Assembly: GCA_964449455.1 (NCBI GenBank)
Contig: CAYUYV010000116.1
Coordinates: 1 to 16,243 of the forward strand
DNA length: 16,243 nucleotides
Source: CAYUYV01 sp964449455
GTDB taxonomy: Bacteria; Pseudomonadota; Alphaproteobacteria; JAJFIK01
Direction: 5' to 3'
Position numbers and translations under genes: made by a program
Shown here: positions 7,419 through 15,650 of the stretch, one piece after another
How positions within the stretch are numbered: the stretch's first letter is position 1
Layout of the letters: each line of letters opens with the position of its first letter
The notes under the pieces: generated by a model
Database searches by the model: none
Told to the model about the DNA's origin: nothing
What the model saw: only the letters and a program-made list of their open reading frames with translations

Positions 7419-8122
7419 CACATCTGACACGCCGCCTGCCCCTGACCACGGCCACCGCTGCACTCCTGGCCGGTGTCACCTTGTCCCTGACCACGCCGCT
7501 CAAGGCCCAGGACGAGCATGGCCGGTCTGCTGGGTCCCATGTCCATGGCGCGGCAGAGCTGAACGCCGCACTGGATGGCAAAGACCTGATGATCGAATTG
7601 CGCAGTGCCTTGTGGAATGTGCTCGGCTTTGAGCGCGAAGCGCGAAGCGCTGAGGAGAAACAAGCCGTTGAAGGGGCAATGGCTGCCCTGGCCGATGGCC
7701 TCTCCCTGTTTGGCCTGCCGGAAGCCGCCGGCTGCACCCAGCACGAAAAGGACATCGATCTGGGCGCAGCCAAGGGCGACGAGGATCATGATCACGAAAA
7801 AGATCATGGGCACGATGACCATGATCACGACGATCATGACCACGATAAACATGATCATGACGAGCATAAGCACAGCGAGCATGACCACGAGGATCACAAG
7901 GACGGTGAGGACGACCACGCCGGCCATGACCATGACGACAGCAAGGACCTGGTCGCGAGCTACAGCTTCACATGCGCACGCCCCCAGGCCCTAAACCAGT
8001 TCTCCGTCACCCTGTTTGAGCGCTTTGAGCGCCTGGAAGAGGTCAAGGCGAGCTTCCTCAGCGCCAAAGTTCAGGCTGCGGCGACCTTGAACCCGGACAG
8101 CCCCGTCTTTAGTCTGCGGTAA
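7415..8122 (+). CDS. DUF2796 zinc-binding periplasmic protein (ZrgA-like)
   Basis: The 235-residue secreted protein starts with a signal peptide (1-31, cleavage near LKA-QD). HVHGAAELNAALDG (42-55) and the following strand ELRSALWNVLGFE are hallmarks of DUF2796. Residues 125-173 form a His/Asp-rich loop with 18 histidines. C107 and C187 flank the loop and could form a disulfide. Members such as ZrgA of Vibrio cholerae are zinc-regulated periplasmic zinc binders needed by the zrg uptake system, so this protein probably captures zinc in the periplasm and hands it to the ABC permease or ZIP protein. Its ATG overlaps the ZIP stop (ATGA) and the DUF3299 gene follows after 26 bases. Confidence 0.88.
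   Translation: MTHLTRRLPLTTATAALLAGVTLSLTTPLKAQDEHGRSAGSHVHGAAELNAALDGKDLMIELRSALWNVLGFEREARSAEEKQAVEGAMAALADGLSLFGLPEAAGCTQHEKDIDLGAAKGDEDHDHEKDHGHDDHDHDDHDHDKHDHDEHKHSEHDHEDHKDGEDDHAGHDHDDSKDLVASYSFTCARPQALNQFSVTLFERFERLEEVKASFLSAKVQAAATLNPDSPVFSLR
7787..7933 (+). repeat. His/Asp-rich coding repeat in the DUF2796 gene
   Basis: This stretch is built of irregular GAT/GAC-CAT/CAC codon alternations encoding HDHD and DDHDH runs (residues 125-173, 18 His). It is low-complexity DNA and a probable metal-binding loop. The antisense frame gives Met/Val-rich translations that are not genes. Confidence 0.85.
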
Positions 8123-8148
8123 ATTTCGGCAACACGGGACGAAGCCGC

Positions 8149-8778
8149 ATGACCCGCGTGATCCTCTCGGTAGTGGCGGTGCTGGCCGCCATTGCCATCG
8201 CCAGCCTGACGGTTTTCGGTCTCCAGGACACCTCCGCTCCCGAAGCGCCCGGGGACCAGCCGTCCAAGACACAAACGACCAAAGCTGAACTCCTCAATTG
8301 GAACGACCTGCTGCCTGCTGGGGAAGTGGAGCGGATCCAGGAGCTTTACGAGGAGTATTTCGCGGATCTGGAGCGCCGGATGGGTCAGTCCGGCGGTGCG
8401 GACGGTATGGGGCCTTTGGCCGCGATCGCCGAAGGCAGCGCAGCCGACTCCATGCCGCAGCTTGGCACCTTCAATGTGGTGGAGGCGCTTGACGGCAAGA
8501 CCATCCGCATCCCTGGCTATGTCGTGCCCCTGACCTCCGTGGAAAGCAATGTGTATACGGAGTTCCTCCTCGTGCCCTATTTCGGGGCCTGTATCCACAC
8601 GCCGCCGCCACCGCCCAATCAGATCCTTTATATCCAGGCCGATCCAGCGGTGACGATCGAGTATCTGTGGGAGCCCTTCTGGGTCGAAGGGGTGATGAGC
8701 ACCCAGTCGCACCACAATGATACGGGCGATGCGGCCTACACTGTCGCGCTAACCAAGCTTGAGCCCTATGGCAGCTGA
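8149..8778 (+). CDS. DUF3299 domain protein, membrane-anchored component of the zrg-type locus
   Basis: The 209-residue protein has a hydrophobic N-terminus (VILSVVAVLAAIAIASLTVFG, residues 4-24) that acts as a signal or membrane anchor. A low-complexity linker follows, then the DUF3299 domain. Diagnostic segments are NWNDLLP, RIPGYVVPL and LLVPYFGACIHTPPPPPNQ, which ends in the family's Cys-x-His-x-Pro-rich motif, then FWVEGVM. The biochemical function is not established. The family regularly neighbours DUF2796 and LolD/MacB-like ABC genes, so a role in periplasmic zinc handover is inferred. The end of the gene overlaps the ABC ATPase start by 11 bases. The stop at 8778 lies left of the first N run, so the protein is complete. 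Confidence 0.86.
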   Translation: MTRVILSVVAVLAAIAIASLTVFGLQDTSAPEAPGDQPSKTQTTKAELLNWNDLLPAGEVERIQELYEEYFADLERRMGQSGGADGMGPLAAIAEGSAADSMPQLGTFNVVEALDGKTIRIPGYVVPLTSVESNVYTEFLLVPYFGACIHTPPPPPNQILYIQADPAVTIEYLWEPFWVEGVMSTQSHHNDTGDAAYTVALTKLEPYGS

Positions 8779-8961
8779 GCCCGACTTCATCAAGGATCCG
8801 GTCGTCNNNNNNNNNNNNNNNNNNNNNNNNNNNNNNNNNNNNNNNNNNNNNNNNNNNNNNNNNNNNNNNNNNNNNNNNNNNNNNNNNNNNNNNNNNNNNN
8901 NNNNNNACCAAGCTTGAGCCCTATGGCAGCTGAGCCCGACTTCATCAAGGATCCGGTCGTC
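8752..8961. other. Assembly gap: 100 N flanked by identical 55-bp ends
   Basis: Positions 8807-8906 are exactly 100 N. The 55 bases before the run (8752-8806) are identical to the 55 bases after it (8907-8961). This is what two contigs overlapping by one assembler word look like after scaffolding with a fixed gap size. Joining them would remove 155 bases and leave a normal DUF3299/ATPase overlap. The right contig begins an 18-bp triplet repeat at 8953, which probably caused the break. Confidence 0.85.
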
Positions 8962-9702
8962 AGCCTTGAGCCGGTCGTCAGCCTGGAGCCGGTCGTCCGC
9001 CTGGAGAATGTGGTCTTTGGCTGGCGCGCGGGCAGCGTGCTCCTCGACATACCAGCGCTCACCATCGCGCGCGGCGAGAAGGTCTTCCTGCGCGGGCCAT
9101 CGGGCAGCGGCAAGAGCAGCCTTTTGGGTCTATTGGGCGGCGTACTGATGGCCCGGTCCGGCAGAGTGCTCGTCCTGGGCCAGGATCTGACCCGGCTGGG
9201 CGGTGCGGAGCGGGATGCTCTGCGGGCAGCCCATCTTGGTGTCATTTTCCAGATGTTCAACCTGCTCCCTTTTCTGTCGCTTACGGACAATGTTACCCTG
9301 CCTTGCCGCTTTTCGGCCGAGCGGGCCGCCCGGCTTGCGGATGTGCCCGGCGGCGTTGAAGGGGAAGCCCAAAGACTGCTCGCCCGCCTTGGCCTCGACG
9401 GCGAGACGATCACGACCACACCTGTCCGGGAACTGAGCGTTGGTCAGCAGCAACGGGTCGCCGCCGCCCGGGCCCTGATCGGCGGACCGGCCCTCATCAT
9501 TGCCGACGAACCCACCTCGGCCCTCGACACGGATGCACGGGATGCCTTTCTGGCCCTCCTGGTGGAGGAGAGCGCCCGCCACAGCTCCAGCCTGTTGTTC
9601 GTGAGCCATGATCCCGGCCTTGCCAGCCATTTCGACCGCATGGTGGATCTCACGAGCCTCAACCGCGCCGTATCGGCCGCGAAGACGGAAGTGGCCCCAT
9701 GA
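8923..9702 (+). CDS. ABC transporter ATP-binding protein (LolD/MacB-like) of the zinc-uptake locus
   Basis: The 259-residue cytoplasmic ATPase has all ABC motifs: Walker A GPSGSGKSS (residues 58-66), Q-loop VIFQMFNLLPFLSLTDNV (107-124), signature LSVGQQQR (171-178), Walker B LIIADEPTSALD (191-202) and the H-loop histidine H229. The FNLLPFLSLTDNV segment is typical of the LolD/MacB group that pairs with FtsX-like permeases. The start is the ATG at 8923, duplicated at 8768 left of the N run, and overlaps the DUF3299 end. Its stop overlaps the permease ATG (ATGA). An unusual N-terminus repeats PVVSLE three times (residues 11-28). With the permease it probably powers a periplasmic or membrane step of zinc acquisition. 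Confidence 0.9.
   Translation: MAAEPDFIKDPVVSLEPVVSLEPVVRLENVVFGWRAGSVLLDIPALTIARGEKVFLRGPSGSGKSSLLGLLGGVLMARSGRVLVLGQDLTRLGGAERDALRAAHLGVIFQMFNLLPFLSLTDNVTLPCRFSAERAARLADVPGGVEGEAQRLLARLGLDGETITTTPVRELSVGQQQRVAAARALIGGPALIIADEPTSALDTDARDAFLALLVEESARHSSSLLFVSHDPGLASHFDRMVDLTSLNRAVSAAKTEVAP
8953..9006 (+). repeat. Three tandem 18-bp units at the start of the ATPase gene
   Basis: CCGGTCGTCAGCCTTGAG and two near-identical units run at 8953-8970, 8971-8988 and 8989-9006. They encode PVVSLE, PVVSLE and PVVRLE. Each unit is in frame, so copy-number change would leave the ATPase readable. The first N run ends just upstream and the left contig stops inside unit 1, so the true number of units is uncertain. 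Confidence 0.85.
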
Positions 9703-10976
9703 TCGCCCGGCTTGCACCGATCCTGCGCCTTGCGATCCGCAGTCTGATGAGCCGGCGCCTGACGGCCGGCCTCACCATCGTGTCCGTTGCAATCAGCGTG
9801 ACCCTCTTTGTCGGTGTGGAGAAAATCCGCCTCGGCGCCCGCGCCGGTTTCGAGCGCACGATCTCCGGCACGGACCTGATAGTCGGGGCCCGCTCGGGTC
9901 CTGTGAATTTGCTGCTTTATTCCGTGTTCCGCATGGGCTCAGCCACGAACAACATCACCTGGGAGACCTACCAGGACGTGGCGTCCAAGCCCGAGATTGC
10001 CTGGACCGTGCCCATCTCTCTCGGTGACAGCCATCGCGGCTTCCGGGTTGTCGGCACCACACCAGCCTTTTTCGAGCGCTACCAGTATGGCGGCGGACGG
10101 GCGCTGGAGTTTGCCGCGGGCAAGCCCTTCGACGATCTGTTCGATGCGGTCATCGGGGCCGACGTCGCCCGCCGGCTCGGCTACCGGCTCGATCAGCAGA
10201 TTGTACTCGCCCATGGCATCGGGGCCGTCAGCTTCGCCGATCACGACAATATGCCCTTCCGGGTCGCCGGGATTTTGAAGCCCACGGGCACGCCGGTCGA
10301 CAAGGCCGTTCATGTGTCCCTTGCCGGCATTGAGGCCATGCATCTGGGCTGGCAGAGCGGCGGCAAAACACCCTTGGCGGATATGATGACGCCGGACCGG
10401 GCGCGGGCCATGGACCTGCAGCCTGAACAAATCACGGCCTTCCTGGTGGGACTGAAGTCGAAAATTGCCGTGCTGCGTCTGCGCCGGGAGCTCAACACCT
10501 ATCGCCAGGAACCTTTGCTCGCCATCATTCCCGGGGTCGTGCTGGCGGAGCTGTGGTCCGTGGTCGCCATGGTGGAGACGGCACTCTCTGCCATCGCCTT
10601 GTTCGTGATTGTGGTCGGACTGGTCGGTATCCTGACAAGCATCCTCACCACCCTGAATGAGCGCCGCCGGGAAATGGCCATTCTGCGGTCCGTGGGGGCA
10701 CGGCCCTTTGACATTGCCATTCTGATGCTGAGCGAGGCGGGCCTGCTCGCCTTTGCCGGCAGCGTTTTGGGCCTGGTGATTGCCTATCTCGGCCTCATCA
10801 CCGCCGCACCGCTCATTGAGGCGCGCGCCAATCTCACTCTGGTGGGGCTCAGTCCATCTTTGTTCGATGTAAAGCTGGTCCTCGGCATCACCGCTGCCGC
10901 CATCGCATTAGGGGCCCTGCCCGCCTGGCAAGCCTTCTCCCGCTCCCTTGAGGACGGCCTCTCCTTGCGAGTCTGA
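9699..10976 (+). CDS. FtsX/MacB-type ABC transporter permease of the zinc-uptake locus
   Basis: The 425-residue inner-membrane protein has the four-helix FtsX/MacB layout. One transmembrane segment is near residues 22-40, followed by a periplasmic domain of about 240 residues and three C-terminal segments (about 293-317, 340-368 and 393-411). The coupling region NERRREMAILRSVGARPF (320-337) between helices 2 and 3 is typical of the family. It overlaps the ATPase gene by 4 bases, so the two form one transporter. FtsX-like systems usually act on periplasmic or membrane-bound partners rather than transporting small ions, so the role may be to drive conformational change of the DUF2796/DUF3299 partners. 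That is inference. Confidence 0.9.
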   Translation: MIARLAPILRLAIRSLMSRRLTAGLTIVSVAISVTLFVGVEKIRLGARAGFERTISGTDLIVGARSGPVNLLLYSVFRMGSATNNITWETYQDVASKPEIAWTVPISLGDSHRGFRVVGTTPAFFERYQYGGGRALEFAAGKPFDDLFDAVIGADVARRLGYRLDQQIVLAHGIGAVSFADHDNMPFRVAGILKPTGTPVDKAVHVSLAGIEAMHLGWQSGGKTPLADMMTPDRARAMDLQPEQITAFLVGLKSKIAVLRLRRELNTYRQEPLLAIIPGVVLAELWSVVAMVETALSAIALFVIVVGLVGILTSILTTLNERRREMAILRSVGARPFDIAILMLSEAGLLAFAGSVLGLVIAYLGLITAAPLIEARANLTLVGLSPSLFDVKLVLGITAAAIALGALPAWQAFSRSLEDGLSLRV

Positions 10977-11134
10977 TCGCCAAAGATCCCGTGTCCTGTG
11001 TGACACTCTCGGGCAAGTCCCTTTACCTCAGGCTGCCGGAGCGGCGCCGGAGCAGGACAGTTCCGGGACGGCAAAGGCCGCCACGGGGGCGCTTGACCGA
11101 GGCTGCGGATCACGAGATCAAAGCACACCCGACA

Positions 11135-13479
11135 ATGACTGTTTCGACACGTCGATCAGGCCTGACCCTCGCCCTCGGCCCCTTTCTGGTGAGCGTGACT
11201 GCCCTGGCACAAGAGCCAACATCCGCGAGCGCATCAGCAGATGATCCGGATATGGACCGCATTCTTGTGATCGGCCAACCCTACACAGAAGACCGCTACA
11301 TTGCCGAAGACGCCCGAAGCGCCACCAAGACTCTGACGCCCCTTGATGAAATCCCGCAATCCATCCAGGTGCTGACCGCAGAACTGCTGCGCGACCAGGA
11401 TGCGCGTACCTTGTCGGACGCCCTGCAGAACGTATCGGGCGTGGCCCCCGCTGACCCGAGCGAGGGCCTGCTGACAAATTTCTTTATTCGCGGCTTTGCG
11501 GCCACCGTGTTTTTCGACGGCCTGCCTGCCTTTGGACAGACGAATACGGTCGATCCATCGTCCCTTGCCAGTGTGGAACGGGTCGAAGTCGTCAAAGGCC
11601 CGACGGGTGTTCTGTTTGGTGGCGGCACCGGCGCGCCGCTGGGCGGCCTCATTAACGTCGTCACCAAGGCACCAAAGGCAGAACGCTTCGCGGAAGTTGG
11701 TCTGCGCGGCGGCTCCTTTGAGACGATCAATCCGTTCTGGGACATCAACCAGCCACTGGTGGGAGACAAGCTCCTCTTCCGCGTGTCTGGTGAGTATCAG
11801 TCCTCCGAGAGCTTCATTGATGTCGTGGAACAGGAACGCATCGCGATCTTTCCAACGCTTGCCTGGCACCCGACACCCAGAACCCACGTCATCCTGCGCG
11901 GCCAGTACAGCCGCAACGAGTTCATCGAATATTCCGGCCTGCCCGCGAATGGTACGGTGGTCGATGCACCTTTCACGATCCCGCGCTTCCGGTTTCCGGG
12001 GGCCAGCGATGTGCCAGAAAACACCAACACAAATGCCCTGTTCACGGCCGAACTGCGCCATGGCTTCACGGACCGCATCGAGGGCTCGGTCGCGGTGCGC
12101 TATATGGACAGTGAGTTTCAGGAAATCAGCACGTTTCAAAGCCCGGTCTTCGCGAGCTTTTTCGGGTTTGACGTGGATCCCAATGATCCGGTGACGCCTT
12201 ATTTCTCCGGCCAATTGCCGACCGATACGGAGCAGGTGAACCTGAACGCGAATCTGACCGGCACATGGACGACCGGCCCGGCCGAACACAAAGTGTTGGT
12301 TGGCTTTGAATTCGATCGGACGACGAATTTCGCTGCCCTCGCTTTTGGCTTTTCCGGGCTGCTCGACCTGTCGGACCCGGACGACGACATCCCCTTTGGT
12401 CCCATCCCGGACCTGTCCACGGGGAGCGTCCANNNNNNNNNNNNNNNNNNNNNNNNNNNNNNNNNNNNNNNNNNNNNNNNNNNNNNNNNNNNNNNNNNNN
12501 NNNNNNNNNNNNNNNNNNNNNNNNNNNNNNNNCGGACGACGACATCCCCTTTGGTCCCATCCCGGACCTGTCCACGGGGAGCGTCCAAGACAATCTCTAT
12601 AAGACCGTAGGCGGATATATCCAGGATCAGATCACCCTGTTGGGCCGGCTGCATGTTTTGCTGTCCGGTCGGGTGACACGGATCGAGGTGGAGGAACGGG
12701 CCCTCGGTTTGCCTGACGGAACACTGGGGCAGGTCTCGTCCGACACGCGCTTCACGCCGCGTTTCGGCGTTGTGTTCGAGGTGACCGAGGGCATCAGCCT
12801 TTTCACCGGCTATGGCGAGGGCTTCCAGGCGGTACTCAACTTCCTGGGCGACGATCTTCCTGTTCCGGAGGAATCCCGGGAGATTGAAGGCGGCATCAAG
12901 TTCTCCATGGAGGATATTGGTCTCAGCGGCACCATTGCAGGCTACCGCATCATCCGGGAGAATGTGGCCGTCATTGATCCATCGACCCTGTTCACCAGCA
13001 TTCAGGTGGGCGAACAACGCTCAGTAGGCGCTGAGCTTGACCTCGTATGGCAGCCCATAGACGCACTCTCGCTCCTGACAAGCTATGCGTATACGGATGC
13101 CATCAACTCGACCGATGATATCTCCGGAGGTGGATTGCCCATTCCAGCCGGTGATCGCCTGGCCCGCATTCCCGTTCATAGCGGACGGGTCGCCGTGCGC
13201 TGGCGTTTCCTGGACGGCATGTTGGACGGGCTATCCATCGGCGCCGGCATCACCGCAGGCTCGCAACGAGAGTTGACACTGCCCAACACGGTCGAGGCAC
13301 CGGCCTTTTACGTTGTCGACGCCCAGGCAACCTATGAACGGGGGCCTGTCAGACTGACCGTGAATATCCGCAACCTGACAGACCGGGAATTCTTTGAGCC
13401 CCACGCCTTCCTGCTTCAAGACGTTGTGCGCCCAACCCAACCCCTTTCAGCCTTCGGCACCCTGTCGGTACAGTTCTAA
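11135..13479 (+). CDS. TonB-dependent siderophore-type outer-membrane receptor (one gene across an assembly gap)
   Basis: The N-terminus has a signal peptide ending near ALA-Q, then DRILVIG as a plausible TonB box. The plug domain follows with TLTPLDEIPQSIQVLT, LSDALQNVSGV, FFIRGF and VEVVKGPTGVLFGGG, the pattern of TonB-dependent siderophore receptors. The beta-barrel ends in NIRNLTDREFF and a terminal phenylalanine, as expected for outer-membrane insertion. The N run at 12433-12532 breaks the frame on paper. Merging its 55-base flanks restores one frame and gives about 729 residues, a normal length. No His-rich extracellular loop is seen, unlike free-zinc receptors such as ZnuD, so a chelated-metal cargo is favoured. 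The start at 11135 is chosen because the upstream extension is Arg-rich and lacks a signal peptide; its ribosome binding site is weak. Confidence 0.88.
12378..12587. other. Assembly gap: 100 N flanked by identical 55-bp ends
   Basis: Positions 12433-12532 are exactly 100 N, with the same 55 bases at 12378-12432 and 12533-12587. Removing one copy and the N run (155 bases) joins the two halves of the receptor gene in a single frame. This supports overlapping contigs rather than missing sequence. A real tandem duplication of a frame-preserving length cannot be excluded. Confidence 0.87.
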
Positions 13480-13502
13480 CCCCTCTTTATACGGAGAGAC
13501 CT

Positions 13503-14360
13503 ATGAGCATTTCACGACGTGGCTTGATGTTGGGGGCCGTTGGTACCCTCGGCCCCTTTCTTGCCTTGGCCAAAGCCGTCGCTCAGACAGAGGACGAACG
13601 TGCCGCCGCCATGGCCCGCTCTGAACAGGCCCATAATGACCTGATGAACATTGAGGGACTGCGGATGATGGGGCAAGAACAGATCGCGATGCTGCTCTAT
13701 CCCGGCTTCACCGCCCTCGACCTGGTCGGGCCACAATATATGTTCGCGTCCATGATGGGCGCCACGGTGCATCTGGTGACCCAGGGGCCGGACCTCGCCC
13801 CGGTGATGAGCGATACGGGGCTTGCCATCGCGCCCACCGTGACGATCAAAGATTGTCCGCAGACGCTTGATCTTCTGTTCGCACCAGGAGGAGCGGCCGG
13901 TACAGCGGCGGCCCTTAAGAACAAGACACTGATCGATTTCCTGGCATCACGGGGTGCTGAGGCGGGCCTGGTGACCAGCGTGTGCACGGGGTCCCTGCTC
14001 CTCGGCCAGGCCGGCCTCTTGATGGGGCGCAAGGCCACGAGCCATTGGGTGGTGCGTCACGTCCTTGATCGCTACGGTGCGACGCCCGTCGATGCGCGGG
14101 TTGTGCGCGATGGCAATCTGGTGACGGGTGCGGGTGTGAGTGCGGGGCTTGATTTCGGCCTTGAGATCCTGGCGTCCCTGCGCGGCGCGCCTTACGCACA
14201 GGCCATTCAGCTCCAGGCTGAATATGCGCCCGAGCCCCCCTTCACAGCCGGAACGCCTGAGAGCGCACCCGAGGAGCTTGCGGAGGCGCTGCGGGGCATG
14301 TTTGCCCCTCTTGTCGCTCAGGTGGAAGCAGCGGCGGCGGACTGGTCAGCGGTCCAATAA
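13503..14360 (+). CDS. Tat-exported DJ-1/PfpI family protein, isonitrile (isocyanide) hydratase-like
   Basis: The 285-residue protein starts with a twin-arginine signal (SRRGLML at residues 4-10, hydrophobic stretch to about 25, AVAQ cleavage region), so it should be exported folded to the periplasm. The mature part is a DJ-1/PfpI domain close to Pseudomonas isocyanide hydratase, which adds water to R-NC to give an N-formamide. D73 (ALDLVGP), nucleophile C161 and T162 (VTSVCTGSLLLG), D217 (AGLDFGL), ATSHW, RVVRDGNLVTG and LQAEYAPEPPF all fit that enzyme as I recall it. Cytoplasmic relatives lack the signal and the linker (28-58). GGAGAG precedes the ATG. The gene follows the TonB receptor by 23 bases, so the two are co-transcribed. 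Activity on isonitriles is inferred; other DJ-1-like functions remain possible. Confidence 0.82.
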   Translation: MSISRRGLMLGAVGTLGPFLALAKAVAQTEDERAAAMARSEQAHNDLMNIEGLRMMGQEQIAMLLYPGFTALDLVGPQYMFASMMGATVHLVTQGPDLAPVMSDTGLAIAPTVTIKDCPQTLDLLFAPGGAAGTAAALKNKTLIDFLASRGAEAGLVTSVCTGSLLLGQAGLLMGRKATSHWVVRHVLDRYGATPVDARVVRDGNLVTGAGVSAGLDFGLEILASLRGAPYAQAIQLQAEYAPEPPFTAGTPESAPEELAEALRGMFAPLVAQVEAAAADWSAVQ

Positions 14361-14380
14361 CTGATGCCGGTTTCAGATAA

Positions 14381-14410
14381 AAAGGGGCGCCCCAGAAAGG
14401 GCGCCCCTTT
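14381..14410. terminator. Bidirectional intrinsic terminator
   Basis: The arms AAAGGGGCGCCC (14381-14392) and GGGCGCCCCTTT (14399-14410) form a perfect 12-bp stem around a 6-base loop. A-rich sequence lies before it and T-rich sequence after it. It sits between convergent genes ending at 14360 (plus) and 14433 (minus), so it can end transcription from both sides. Confidence 0.9.
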
Positions 14411-14432
14411 GTCCGTTTAAGGATCAGTCCGC

Positions 14433-15596
<1,164 letters not shown>

Positions 15597-15650
15597 GTCT
15601 TATCTCCCTCGTTGGGCCGCCCCGCTTAGGGGTGCCGCCTGATCCCGCCG

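Noticed and set aside
7262..7933. Minus-strand frame with Met/Val-rich hydrophobic run opposite the His-rich region
   Set aside because: The run arises from reading the GAT/CAT repeats of the DUF2796 gene backwards. It only mimics a membrane protein.
10977..11134. Terminator or second Zur site between the permease and receptor genes
   Set aside because: No stable hairpin with a T-run and no Zur-like dyad could be found, so whether the receptor has its own promoter stays open.
11135..13479. Receptor as two truncated genes or a frameshifted pseudogene
   Set aside because: The frame break coincides exactly with the N run, and merging the 55-bp flanks restores one full-length frame.
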